This document shows, piece after piece, positions 10,814-22,005 of a stretch of DNA of 64,000 nucleotides; within the stretch, counting starts at the first letter, position 1; each line of letters starts with the position of its first letter. Source of the DNA: Calendula officinalis (lineage: Eukaryota > Streptophyta > Magnoliopsida > Asterales > Asteraceae); contig OY970821.1 in assembly GCA_963853835.1 (NCBI GenBank), forward strand, positions 48,624,646 through 48,688,645, in the 5' to 3' direction. A program made the translations under genes and the position numbers. The notes below the pieces were generated by a model. The model worked only from the letters and a program-made list of their open reading frames with translations, was not told the DNA's origin and searched no databases.

Positions 10814-11895
10814 TCGAGCATATCTAAGAGACACCTTTTTAATATAATCATTTACATAGACTTGTCAAACTGCTCATAACTTATGTAACACACAATGTTA
10901 CTTAAACCATCTAGATAAAAGTAGGGATGCTCGTGGTCCATAATCCTAACCGAAACTAATACGACAAAAACTGATAATGATAAATTTTCAAAACCGAAAA
11001 CCGAACCGAATCGATTACATATTATTGGATTTCGTTTGTTTTGATTTTTCCAGCTCAAATGTTCCCCCTTAAATAAAAGCTTAGAAACACAATGGGGATT
11101 AAACATCGAATGGTTAATCTTTTTAGATAACTTATAAAAAATGTAAGAAGGCAAATGTGAATCTAACTGATTAATTAAGCAAACGAGTATCAAATACCAA
11201 GGTGAATTGAGATCTACAATAAAATAAAAGTGGTGACTTCCACTCCACTCCATGTGAATTAGGAACCCTAAAAAGGGGAATTATTCACCCCCTTTTATGC
11301 TTTAAATGTTTGATTTAAGAAACCCATTTTTTGTCATGGTGAAATACATTACATACCTTTTTAAGTTGTAACTAATTATAACAATTTCTTAAACGAGTTG
11401 TCGCAAAACAATATAATATTACTTTCTCGGTCCCAATTTTACTCAAGCAGTCGTGGGTTCTCAGGAACGAAACATCGCTCAAGGAATTCAATTGTGTGGT
11501 CAATAGACAAAGCAACAGATGAATACGAAGTCAAGTCAATATCCAAAGATATAACACATGAATTGATCAATAAACCAAACCACACAACAATTCATCACAT
11601 TGCACACATATATATAACAACTAGCATACAATTGTACCTAATGAACCCACTTGTGATTAGCAACTCCAATAATTGTTCCCTAAGAATTTCCTCACAATGT
11701 TGGCAAGAGATAAATTGTAATTGCCTAAGTAGCGCAAGAGATATTTAATGAAGCCTAATCTACGGGATTCATTAGCTTCCTCTCAGAAGAAAACTCTACT
11801 AAGTCCAATCCACTTGGTATAACAACTCGGTATACCGAGTGCATGACCAATACTGATTAAACTCGATATAGCCTTCCAGACTTAACTAAATAACC
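10814..11895. other. intergenic DNA, no gene recognised
   Basis: AT-rich sequence before the Tat-type array. Open stretches at 10852-11253 (minus) and 11398-11748 (plus) match no family I know and have no supporting context. Confidence 0.45.
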
Positions 11896-11900
11896 ATAAC

Positions 11901-12513
11901 TGTTGTAACGAGATTCTTCCGGGCTCCGTAGTATAGTTCGTCTGAACTTGGAACCTGCAAATAACCACAACAGAGAACTCTAGCCAGGAAGCCTCACGAG
12001 GACCACCTCGTGAAGGCTCTCTGATGCCTAAGTTAGTATTTATCGTGGTTTTGATCGTAACTGAGCTAACGATATGGTCGTAATAAATGAAGTCGTGGGG
12101 GTATTAATGAAGGGGTATTAATGAATGAGGAGGATGGATGGAATCAAGATGTGTGTTGATACTTACCGGAGATATTCTTTTATTGGAAGGATCTTTAGGC
12201 GGGAGAAAGAGTTTTCCCTCTTCCGCGTGAGGCGCACCTTGATCCTCCGGACCAAAGCTTGAAGGCGGACCGGTTTATCCATCGGACCAAGCGAAGTCGT
12301 TCCGTCTAGGGCGGCTTCCGACGCCGCTCGCATTTAATGCGCATGTGCCCTTCCTTGAATTCTGCTTACGTAAACTAAGCCTCGGGACTTGTTAGTTTTC
12401 TCCTTCATTGTCTTCTTACGTATTTTCCCGCGTCTCTTGGTTCTGCATGCTTCCAAGCCATGCATACGTTTCGGAGGTTCGGTACGTTGATATGGAGATA
12501 TGACACGTTATCA
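11901..12513 (-). repeat. Tat array LTR A (3' LTR)
   Basis: A 613-bp LTR. On the plus strand it starts TGTTGTAACGAG and ends ACACGTTATCA; on the minus strand it runs TGATAACGTG to TTACAACA. It is preceded by the TSD ATAAC. The sequence just inside (minus AAGGGGACT) is a short polypurine tract. Confidence 0.88.
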
Positions 12514-12696
12514 AGTCCCCTTAGTTAAAGGTAAATTTATGAGCATATAGTTTGCTTTAACTATTAACTTCACTCGCTGCCTTCTTCTTAAAATATTACC
12601 GTTGCGATAGCCAAGTTACCGTTACCGATTCCCCAGGTTCCGACCGTTGGGCAATAATTGTAGGTAAGACTTCCACGCCGTTTGATCTTCCTTCCC

Positions 12697-12705
12697 TATA
12701 AATAC
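12697..12705 (+). promoter_or_regulatory. TATA box for the antisense gene
   Basis: CTATAAATAC lies on the plus strand about 80 bases upstream of the ATG at 12782, with a pyrimidine-rich stretch after it. It could drive the antisense gene independently of the LTR. Confidence 0.5.
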
Positions 12706-12781
12706 TAAAGCGCTTCCCCTTTGCTCCTATTCTCCTTTCCTTGCCCATCTCTCCCCTTTGTAAAATTGTGTTTCCATTGCC

Positions 12782-15360
12782 ATGAGGAAAGACAAACCAA
12801 CAAAAGAGAAAACCGATAAAGCGGCGCGAAGCAAACAGACGGCTATGAATACCTTTAGTGCCCTAAAGGCTGATGATTTGGCCAAAATTATCTCCAATTA
12901 TCGCGTCGATTCCCGTTTCAAACTCCACCTTCCTAGCGGTACTGATACCATCAGATCTGCCCCTGAAGGGTTTGAACCCGTATATCTCTAGTTCCTGCAA
13001 AGGTGGTCTCCGTTTCCCTATCGATCCTTTCGTTCTTGATCTCCTCCAAGACTTTGGCTGCACATCTCTCAAGTCGCCCCAAACGCTTTGCGTAAGGTCA
13101 TCGGCTTTATCATGCTGTGCCGCTCTTTGGGGATCCCCTTGTCCATCAAGTTGTTCCGTTTCATTTATATCGTTGCTGGTCGCGGCGACTGGGCTGGCTT
13201 CGCCCATCGTCAAGGACAAGTTGAATGCGTCTTGGGTCTGAAAGATTCGATCCACGACTGGAAATTTGGCTTCTTCTACGTTCACCGATCGGCCATAAAT
13301 GATATCGTCCTTCCTTGGGGAACGGTTACTGGTCGTCCATCTGATCCCCTACCCGAGCTTTCTTCTGAAGAGAGCAGTTATGTAAAAAGTCTCTCCGCAA
13401 CTAAGTTAGAGTGGGAGGATATAGACGAAGTCTTCCTCGGAATGGCTGACCTGAGCCCGTTTTATTTAAGTCAACGTGTGCGCCCCATTTGGCGTATCAA
13501 TGATCAAGACATGTCCTTGTGGACACGTTTGAAGATGGATAAGAGTAAGCTGCCAGAAGGTACGATTACTTTTGTTAATGGCCCCATTGTACCCTTCTCT
13601 CCTCCCAACGAAGGAGAAAGCTCTGAAGCCACTCCGGAGCCTAAGAATACCGAAACAAGATCCACCGGAGAGCTCGTGGTCGTTCAAGGGGTTGACGTCG
13701 ACCCTTTCACTGGTATGGAATTTGAGACTGAAGATACAATGATACACGATTCTCTGGCGGAATTGCAGAGGCCCCCCAAAACTCGAATTATGAAGAACAT
13801 TTCCTCCCGGGACCGGACAGGCCGGATACGGAAGGTTCGTGAAGGAGCTCCAACATCCCCTCCCAAATGTCGTAGAGCCTTTCTTGAGGGTAATGAAAAT
13901 GACTTCACTTATATTCCCATGGTTTTAACAAATTGTCTTTATTCATATGTGTGTTTTTGTGCAGATCTATCGGAGGACGTGGTTGTTTCGGTTGTTGTTG
14001 CTCCTGTTTCTACGATGCCGGAGCCTTTGTTGACGGTCTCTTTTGCTCCTGCCTCCTTGATTATCCCCACAGTTGTTACTACCAGTGTATCTGTTCCTCT
14101 TTCTCAACCCAAGCCAACTGATCCTTGGAAGTTTCCTTCCTTGCCATCTAGTGCTTCTGTTTTGGCGATGTTTGGTAGCAGGATGCTCTGTACAGGTGGT
14201 AGGTCATCATCGATGACCCAAATCTCGCCAACTTTATCCACCAAGAGTCAGTCATCCCTTCCTGCTCACTCTACTCCAGGTTTGTGCAAAGAAAAAATTT
14301 ACGCATTGGCGTATATCTGATATTGACCTCTTTTTCCTATTTTGACAGAAATTGCTTTTGTTAAACAAATTGATGCTGCGAAAATTTCTTCCGTTACGGA
14401 GGTTTTGACTACCTCCGCAGGTCCTTCCCAAGCTCCGAAGGCAGTTATCACATCCACGATTGCAACTTTATAAAAAATTCCAACTCACACCCCTGCCTTA
14501 TTGGACCTGGGCAAGCTATCCAGCGAGGAGGCCTTTCTGAAGGTGAAAACGAACCTGTTAAGTACTATGGAGGTTGTATCTGAGCTACAAACTCGATCCC
14601 TACTGCATCAACAAAGTTTGTCGGAACGTGATGACGCTCTTACTCAGGCGAATCAAGTGATTGAAAAGTGTAGGTCCTTACATGAGAAAGAGCTAGAAGA
14701 TAAAAGGAGGCTATCCGAGTCTTTTGCTGCCACCAGTAACGAGAATGTTGATCTGAAGAAGGAACTTTTGGAGCTGTCCTCTGAGCTAGACGAGATGAAA
14801 AGATTGAATCAGGAGTTGGAAAAACAGAATCAGTCTTCTTCTATCCGTATTGCTGAGTTGGAAGCCTCGGCTATCGAGAAGGAACTGCAATTCAAGGAGG
14901 TCGAGCAGAATCTGGCACAAGCATCGATTGAAAATGATCGTTTGCGACAAGAGGTTGAAGCACAGAAAAACATGGTTGATGTGGGTCGCCTTGACCTGGA
15001 ATGGTTGCTACGGAAGGGAATCCCTCATGTTGCCCAAATGCTACTTACTTCTCCTGAGTTTGTTAATCGCAACGCCAGTCTGCAGGAAGAAAGCCTCAAA
15101 GTTGGTCGATATCAAGGGTGCATAGATACGCATAAGGAGTATGCGGACCTTCTAGAATCCAAACGTCTCATCCACGATCATCCGGATGCGGAAAATAAAA
15201 TTATGGGTTTTTTTAGTGATTGGTGACCCCAAATTATGAACTGGTGAACTCTTTTGTGGCTCGGGCCATTACCTTATCTGAGCTTAAAGAGAATGTTAAC
15301 AAACTCCCTTCTGCTCCGGAAGATATCGGGGAGAGTACCAACCTGGGGACTGATGCTTGA
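12782..15360 (+). pseudogene. antisense additional ORF of Tat element (gypsy-type transposase/PMD-like), intron-containing
   Basis: This gene runs opposite to gag-pol, between pol and the 3' LTR. The N-terminal half resembles the plant 'putative gypsy type transposon' (Transposase_28/mobile-domain-like) family: GLRFPIDPF, then RKVIGFIMLC and GDWAGFAH near 13000-13200. Two introns fit: 13890-13964 (GTAATG...TGCAG) and 14280-14348 (GTTTGT...GACAG). The C-terminal third (about 14500-15220) is a long Glu/Lys/Leu-rich coiled coil. Lesions are frameshifts near 12990 and 13060, a TAA at about 14472, and a frame change near 15220 before the final TGA at 15360. The function of these ORFs is not established. 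Its conserved placement suggests an accessory role in the element (inference). Confidence 0.72.
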
Positions 15361-15776
15361 TTTCAAGCGTCCCCTTTTTTTTTTGCTTTGCTTTGTTTCT
15401 TTGTAATCGCCCTTTGGGGCTTATAACTCTTTGTTAGTTTCTTGTAATAGCGTCTTTTGTAATGGAACATCATTTCCTTTTAATTAATCGTAATTATTTA
15501 TATTTCCCCTAACAGAACGTCCCTTGTTATTTTAGGAGTAAATATTTATTTCGTGTTCGTAACAAATTCGTTTCGTATTTATATATCCGGTTTTCGTCCG
15601 GAAATAGGTTTAATGTTTTCTTTTCGGAAAATAAGAAACCTACTCATAGCTATGAGTGTCGTGTTAACATTTATCATAGTCGTAGTTATTTTGTTCGAAC
15701 GTAGAGATAAATAAAGAACCTTTCTCGAAAGGTTTTACTATTATAATTATCGAGGCATTTTACAAAAACTTACGGA
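15361..15776 (-). other. Tat internal spacer between integrase and antisense gene
   Basis: Noncoding, T-rich sequence shared almost base for base with 20022-20470 of the second copy. It presumably contains the polyadenylation regions of both convergent genes. I see no other feature. Confidence 0.6.
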
Positions 15777-16870
15777 TCATTCCGTAATACTGCCTAGCAA
15801 CGTCCTTCTTAACAACATACTAATAAAAATAGAAAGAAAATTAAAAAACACTTCCGGACAGCTTGACTGGAAATGGAACTTTCGCAGGTTCCTCATGTTC
15901 CATGTTCGAGGGATCAAGGATCCTGCGATAGTCTCGATGACAGAGGAACCATTTCGTCTTGCTTCTCTCACCCTATATGGACCTTCCCAATTTGGGCAAA
16001 GCTTCCCTGGCTTGACCTGTAAACTCGCCTCATTTTTCCGGAGAACAAGATCTCCCACCTTGAAAGATGTGCCTCGAACCCTCCGGTTGTAATAAGCCTC
16101 TACCAGAGATTTGTATGCTGCTTGTCGAAGTCTTGAATTTTCCCTTCTTTCGTCCACTAAGTCCAGGTTATGTCGTAGTGTTTCTTCATTACCTTCTAAA
16201 CAGAAGTTCTCCATTCGTGGAGATGGTATGGCTACCTCTAATGGTATGACTGCTTCCGTTCCGTAAACCAAACTAAAAGGCGTTTCCTTGGTGGGGCTTC
16301 GTATTGTCGTGCGATATGCCCATAAAACACTTTGCAATTCATCCGTCCACCCCTTCCTCGATCTACCTAAGTGAGTCTTGATTCCCTTGACGATCGTTCT
16401 GTTGGTGATTTCCGTCCGCCCGTTTGCTTGGGGATGTGCAACGGAGGTGAAGTTCTGACGAATACCTAACTTCTCACACCATCCTCGAAAGGGATTACTA
16501 GCAAACTGTTTTCCGTTATCGCTTACTATTGTGTGAGGGAGGCCAAATCGACAGATGATTTGCTTCCAAACAAACTTCACTATGTTTGAACCTGAGATGC
16601 ACACCAACGCTTCGGCTTCTACCCATTTGGTGAAGGACCCACGATGTCGATTCCCCATTGATAGAACGGCCACGGGCTATGTATACTTGTTAAACAAACC
16701 GAAGGTGTTGCAGGTACATTCGAGTATGCCTGGCAACTTGGGAATTTTTTAATGTACTCCTCCGTATCTCTAGACATCTGAGGCCAGAAGTATCCTGCCC
16801 GGAGCAATTTTTGAGTTAAAACCCTCGCTCCTGAGTGTGAGCTGCAGATTCCTTCATGTACTTCAGCCAT
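15777..16870 (-). pseudogene. Tat integrase, copy 1, deleted and frameshifted
   Basis: Reading on the minus strand, the zinc-binding HHCC region (SHSGARVLTQKLLRAGYFWP, then FPSCQAYSN) ends in WGIDIVG, the first catalytic Asp region. The next codons fuse directly to TKWVEAEAL in another frame, so about 20 residues of the core are deleted. The remaining core has VSDNGKQFAS (second Asp) and the NGRTEITNR motif (Glu), then a C-terminal KVGDLVLRKNE/WEGPYRV barrel ending in NLRKFHF. Family role: cDNA integration. The same deletion is present in copy 2, so it predates the array or was inherited by both units. Confidence 0.82.
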
Positions 16871-17340
16871 CCTTCCTTACTTTCTTTTACCCCTAAGCAC
16901 TTTAACCATGGCGTGGAAAAACCTCTTCGATATAACCTTCCTTCATTCATCACATACCTCCCTGCGATTACTCGGATTTTCCTTGCTTCACCGGCATCGT
17001 CCGGAATAGGTATCATCCAACACCCGGCTTCTACTTCGATCTCCATTGCCTCATCTTCCTCTGCTATACTTCGCTTTGACAATACTTCTACCGAAACTTC
17101 TTTGGTTTGGTGGCAATACAACTTGGATGCCATTTTACTCAGAGCGTCAGCTTCTCTATTTCGGGTTCTCTGGATATGGTGAATTTCAAATCCTTCGAAC
17201 TGGGCTATTGCCTCCTGGGCGTTTGCTAGATATTTCTTTATGTGCACCTCCTTTGCTTCGTACGTTCCTTTAATTTGGTTTACGACCGCATGGAATCAGT
17301 AAAAACTTCAATGTTTCTTATTTTCATGGTTTTTTCACAA
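16816..17340 (-). pseudogene. Tat RNase H fragment fused to gag, copy 1
   Basis: The minus strand reads IEVFTDS, then VNQIKGTYEAKE, HIKKYLANAQEAI and NREADALSKMAS, the C-terminal part of a Tat-type RNase H. Directly upstream in the same frame is the gag zinc-knuckle-like YCDFHKIMGHTT. The protease, all of RT and the start of RNase H are missing between them. The junction is the same in copy 2. Confidence 0.78.
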
Positions 17341-18650
17341 GAGGCCGTGGTATGCCCCATGATTTTATGGAAATCACAATATGCATTGGGGTCTCTAGGG
17401 TATCGCTTTCTCACCGTTCGTCCGTCTGTGCTTCTTCACGTTTCTTGGGTTTGAAAGACCTCCTGTCGGTAAGGGGTATACCGGTCATTTGAGAATCTTC
17501 CTTCACGCGTCTTTCCTTTATATGCAAACCTTCCGCCTCCCTGCTTATATGTGGTTCTAGCTTTCTCCCCACCTTTGTGTGAGGTCACTCCGGCCACCCC
17601 TTTCTTTTCCTGGTCTTCGACCGGATTTTCTCAGCACTCCCTTCTTCTTGTTTGAGTACCTTATTTACCATATTGATCATATCATCGGCTTTACTGAAGT
17701 CTCTTTTCGACAACTCCTGAAACAACTCTCCTTCTCGTAAACCATACGTGAAGGCCGCTATTATGAGTGATTCTTCTCTAACGGGCATCTTCCTGCTCTG
17801 CTCATTGAATCTTTTGAAGTACGATTTGTTGGACTCCCCCTGTCGTTGCCTGCATGCCATGATGGATTGAGACTTCTGTTGATACTTCTTCTACTGTATA
17901 AAACTGTGACAGAATTGTGTAACGAGTTCTTCGAAGCTAGCTATACTTCTTTATGGCAGACTAGACAACCAATATCGAGCCGATCCTTCCAGCGTTCCGG
18001 CGAAGTATAAACACCACAACTTCTGATCCATGGGTATCATCCTTACTGCCCACCGGAAGCTTGCCACGTGGTCGTCAGGATCTCCCGTTCCATCATAAGA
18101 TTTAACTTTGGGCCCTTTAAGGCCTAGAAGAATTGGTACTTCATTAATGTCGTCGGTGAAAGGGGACCGGAAGCTTCGGGATATTAAGGAATGTGTTGAC
18201 CCCTCTCTCCGTTCCTCCGGAGTTCGCCTTCTTCTCCTATCAGGGGTCCGCTCCCTCCTTCTCTCCGGAGTCCGCTCTTTCCTTCTTTCCGGAGTGCGTT
18301 CTTTCCTTCTTCCTCTCCCAGACTCTTGGCTACGGGACTGGACGAGTGGGGTTTTCTCTTTGTAGACTTCCTCCGCAGATTCTTCCTGAGTAGACTCTTC
18401 GCTGGATTATGTGAGAGTCCTCCCGACCCCACTGTTTCCTCCCGTCACCTTTTTTTTATTTTTCTCCAAGTCTCGTAACTTCCTGAATCGATAAAAAAGA
18501 TTGAACTCTTCAAATCTCCTCCTTCGTGGGCTCATCCTCCCCAGATCCGGAAGGAGGAGGACACACCGTAGCATTTACGACAGCTGATGAGGAAAAAGGA
18601 GGAGTTGTCTCGTTCAACTCGTTTCTCAACGATATTGGGGAACGATTCCC
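17341..18650 (-). pseudogene. Tat gag, copy 1, frameshifted
   Basis: The gag N-terminus includes GSGEDEPTKEEMEEFNLF near 18540, followed by an Arg/Glu-rich repeat (ERTPERRKERTPERR type) near 18210-18310. The core starts at GPKVKSYDGTGDPDDHVASF near 18070-18110. The Retrotrans_gag segment RQGESNKSYFKRFNEQSRK reads from 17850, and the nucleocapsid-like CDFHKIMGH lies near 17360. Frames change near 17900-17990 and elsewhere. The RKLRD codons near 18475 are intact here but contain a stop in copy 2. Confidence 0.75.
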
Positions 18651-18664
18651 CCCCCCCCCCCCCC
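18648..18664. repeat. poly-C run in gag leader, copy 1
   Basis: Seventeen C residues (poly-G in element sense) near the start of gag. Copy 2 has 15 at 23293-23307. The length difference shows slippage. Confidence 0.85.
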
Positions 18665-18717
18665 TTGGGCGTTGATTCGAGGGCCATTTCGTTCAGGGCC
18701 CCACGGATGGCGCCAAA

Positions 18718-19256
18718 TGTTGTAACGAGATTCTTCCGGGCTCCGGAGTATCATTCGTCTGAGCTTGGAACCTGCAAATAACCACAACAGAGAACTCTAG
18801 TCAGGAAGCCTCACGGGGATCACCTCGTGAAGGCTCTCCGATGCCTAAGCTAGTATTTATCGTGGTTTCGATCGTAACTGAGCTAACGATATGGTCGTAA
18901 TAAATGAAGTCGTGTGGGTATTAATGAAGGGGTATTAATGAATGAGGAGGATGGATGGAATCAAGATGTGTGTTGATACTTACCGGAGATATCCTTTTAT
19001 AGGAAGGATCTTTAGGCGGGAGAAAGAGTTTTCCCTCTTCTGCGTGAGGCGCACCTTGATCCTCCGGACCAAAGCTTGAAGGCGGACCTGTTTATCCATC
19101 GGACCAAGCGAAGTCGTTCTGTCTAGGGCGGCTTCCAACGCCGCTCGCATTTAATGCGCATGTGCCCTTCCTTGAATTCCGCTTACGTAAACTAAGCCTC
19201 GGGACTTGTTAGTTTTCTCCTTCGTTGTCTTCTTGCGTATTTTCCCGCGTCTCTTG
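18718..19256 (-). repeat. Tat array LTR B (middle, truncated)
   Basis: Near-identical to LTRs A and C from TGTTGTAACGAG up to cgcgtctcttg. It lacks the last roughly 75 bases (which begin gttctgcatgc in the other LTRs). A filler of about 10 bases (tcttgggcggg) joins it to the middle of the antisense gene. Confidence 0.88.
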
Positions 19257-19267
19257 TCTTGGGCGGG

Positions 19268-20021
19268 ATCAACAAAGTTTGTCGGAACGTGATGACGCTC
19301 TTACTCAGGCGAATCAACTGATTGAAAAGTGTAGGTCCTTACATGAGAAAGAGCTAGAAGATAAAAGGAGGCTATCCGAGTCTTTTGCTGCCACCAGTAA
19401 CGAGAATGTTGATCTGAAGAAGGAACTTTTGGAGCTGTCCTCTGAGCTAGACGAGATGAAAAGATTGAATCAGGAGTTGGAAAAACAGAATCAGTCTTCT
19501 TCTATCCGTATTGCTGAGTTGGAAGCCTCGACTATCGAGAAGGAACTGCAATTCAAGGAGGTCGAGCAGAATCTGGCACAAGCATCGATTGAAAATGATC
19601 ATTTGCGACAAGAGGTTGAAGCACTGAAAAACATGGTTGATGTGGGTCGCCTTGACCTGGAATGGTTGCTACGGAAGGGAATCCCTCATGTTGCCCAAAT
19701 GCTACTTACTTCTCCCGAGTTTGTTAATCGCAACGCCAGTCTGCAGGAAGAAAGCCTCAAAGTTGGTCGATATCAAGGGTGCATAGATACGCATAAGGAG
19801 TATGCAGACCTTCTAGAATCCAAACGTCTCATCCACGATCATCCGGATGCGGAAAATAAAATTATGGGTTTTTTTAGTGATTGGTGACCCCATATTATGA
19901 ACTGGTGAACTCTTTTGTGGCTCGGGCCATTAGCTTATCTGAGCTTAAAGAGAATGTTAACAAACTCCCTTCTGCTCCGGAAGATATCGGGGAGAGTACC
20001 AACCTGGAGACCGATGCTTGA
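19268..20021 (+). pseudogene. antisense ORF, coiled-coil tail only, copy 2
   Basis: Sequence from gatcaacaaagtttg onward matches 14610-15360 of copy 1 closely and encodes the Glu/Leu-rich coiled coil ending HDHPDAENKIMGFFSDW, then the same frame change. The first roughly 2 kb of the gene, both introns and its promoter are deleted together with the end of LTR B. A chance ATG at 19225 lies in LTR sequence. Confidence 0.8.
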
Positions 20022-20470
20022 TTTCAAGCGTCCCCCTTTTTTTTTTGCTTTGCTTTGTTTCTTTGTAATCGCCCTTTGGGGCTTATAACTCTTTGTTAGT
20101 TGCTTGTAATAGTGTCTTTTATAATGGAACATCATTTCCTTTTAATTAATCGTAATTATTTATATTTCCCCTAACAGAACGTCCCCTGTTATTTTAGGAG
20201 TAAATATTTATTTCGTGTTCGTAACAAATTCGTTTCGTATTTATATATCCGGTTTTCGTCCGGAAGTAGGTTTAATGTTTTCTTTTCGGAAAATAAGAAA
20301 CCTACTCATAGCTATGAGTGTCGTGTTAACATTTATCATAGTCGTAGTTATTTTGTTCGAACGTTGAGATAAATAAAGAACCTTTCTCGAAAGGTTTTAC
20401 TATTATAATTATCGAGGCATTTTACAAAAACTTACGGATCGTTCCGTAATACTGCCAAGCAACGTCCTTC
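20022..20470 (-). other. Tat internal spacer, copy 2
   Basis: Matches 15361-15776; noncoding. Confidence 0.6.
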
Positions 20471-21530
20471 TTAACAACATACTAATAAAAATAGAAAGAA
20501 AATTAAAAAACACTTCCGGACAGCTTGATAGAAATGGAACTTTCGCAGGTTCCTCATGTTCCATGTTCGAGGGATCAAGGATCCTACGATAGTCTCGATG
20601 ACATAGGAACCATTTCGTCTTGCTTCTCTCACCCTATATGGACCTTCCCAATTTGGGCAAAGCTTCCCTGGCTTGACCTGTAAACTCGCCTCATTTTTCC
20701 GGTGAACAAGATCTCCCACCTTGAAAGATGTGCCTCGAAACCTCCGGTTGTAATAAGCCTCTACCAGAGATTTGTATGCTGCTTGTCGAAGTCTTGAATT
20801 TTCCCTTCTTTCGTCCACTAAGTCCAGGTTATGTCGTAGTGTTTCGTCATTAACTTCTAAACAGAAGTTCTCCACTCGTGGAGATGGTATGGCTACCTCT
20901 AATGGTATGACTGCTTCCGTTCCGTAAACCAAACTAAAAGGTGTTTCCTTGGTGGGGCTTCGTATTGTCGTGTGATATGCCCATAAAACACTTTGCAATT
21001 CATCCGTCCACCCCTTCCTTGATCTACCTAAGCAAGTCTTGATTCCCTTGACGATCGTTCTGTTGGTGACTTCCGTCCGCCCGTTTGCTTGGGGATGTGC
21101 AACGGAGGTGAAGTTCTGACGAATACCTAACTTCTCACACCATCCTCGAAAGGGATTACTAGCAAACTGTTTTCCGTTATCGCTTACTATTGTGTGAGGG
21201 AGGCCAAATCGACAGATGATTTGCTTCCAAACAAACTTCACTATGTTCGAACCTGAGATGCACACCAACGCTTCGGCTTCTACCAATTTGGTGAAGGACC
21301 CACGATGTCGATTCCCCATTGATAGAACGGCCGCAGGCTATGTATACTTGTTAAACAAACCGAAGGTGTTGCAGGTACATTCGAGTATGCCAGGCAACTT
21401 GGGCATTTTTTAATGTACTCCTCCGTATCTCTAGACATCTAAGGCCAGAAGTATCCTGCCCGGAGCAATTTTTGAGTTAAAACCCTCGCTCCTGAGTGTG
21501 AGCTGCAGATTCTTTCATGTACTTCAGCCA
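20471..21530 (-). pseudogene. Tat integrase, copy 2, same deletion as copy 1
   Basis: Core and C-terminal domain read from 21319 to 20471 with VSDNGKQFAS and NGRTEVTNR. The C-terminal ends differ slightly from copy 1. The fusion of the GIDIVG region to the TKWVEAEAL-equivalent (TKLVEAEAL here) is at the same position as in copy 1. A stop lies in the zinc-binding region near 21440. Confidence 0.82.
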
Positions 21531-22005
21531 TCCTTCCTTACTTTCTTTTACCCCTAAGCACTTTAACCATGGCGTAGAAAAACCTCTTCGATATAACCTT
21601 CCTTCATTCATCACATACCTCCCTGCGATTACTCGGATTTTCCTTGCTTCACCGGCATCGTCCGGAATAGGTATCATCCAACACCCGGCTTCTACTTCGA
21701 TCTCCATTGCCTCATCTTCCTCTGATATACTTCGCTTTGACAATACTTCTACCAAAACTTCTTTGGTTAGGTGGCAATACAACATGGATGCCATTTTACT
21801 CAGAGCGTCAGCTTCTTTGTTTCGGGTTCTCGGGATATGGTGAATTTCAAATCCTTCGAACTGGGCTATTGCCTCCTGGGCGTTTGCTAGATATTTCTTT
21901 ATGTGCACCTCCTTTTCTTCGTACGTTCCTTTAATTTGGTTTACGACCGCTTGGAATCAGTAAAAACTTCAATGTTTCTTATCTTCATGGTTTTTTCACA
22001 AGAGG
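21477..22005 (-). pseudogene. Tat RNase H fragment fused to gag, copy 2
   Basis: IEVFTDS, VNQIKGTYEA, HIKKYLANAQEAI and NKEADALSKMAS are visible. The gag-RNase H junction is identical to copy 1, so the loss of protease and RT is ancestral to both units. Confidence 0.78.

Noticed and set aside
10852..11253. 133-codon minus-strand ORF
   Set aside because: No recognised motif, and the segment has AT-rich intergenic composition.
11398..11748. 116-codon plus-strand ORF
   Set aside because: No motif, promoter or splice support; reading looks fortuitous.
13466..13908. minus-strand ORFs opposite the antisense Tat gene
   Set aside because: They are shadows of the plus-strand coding frame.
18184..18432. 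plus-strand repeat ORFs opposite gag (Leu/Ser-rich)
   Set aside because: Antisense reading of the Arg/Glu repeat in gag.
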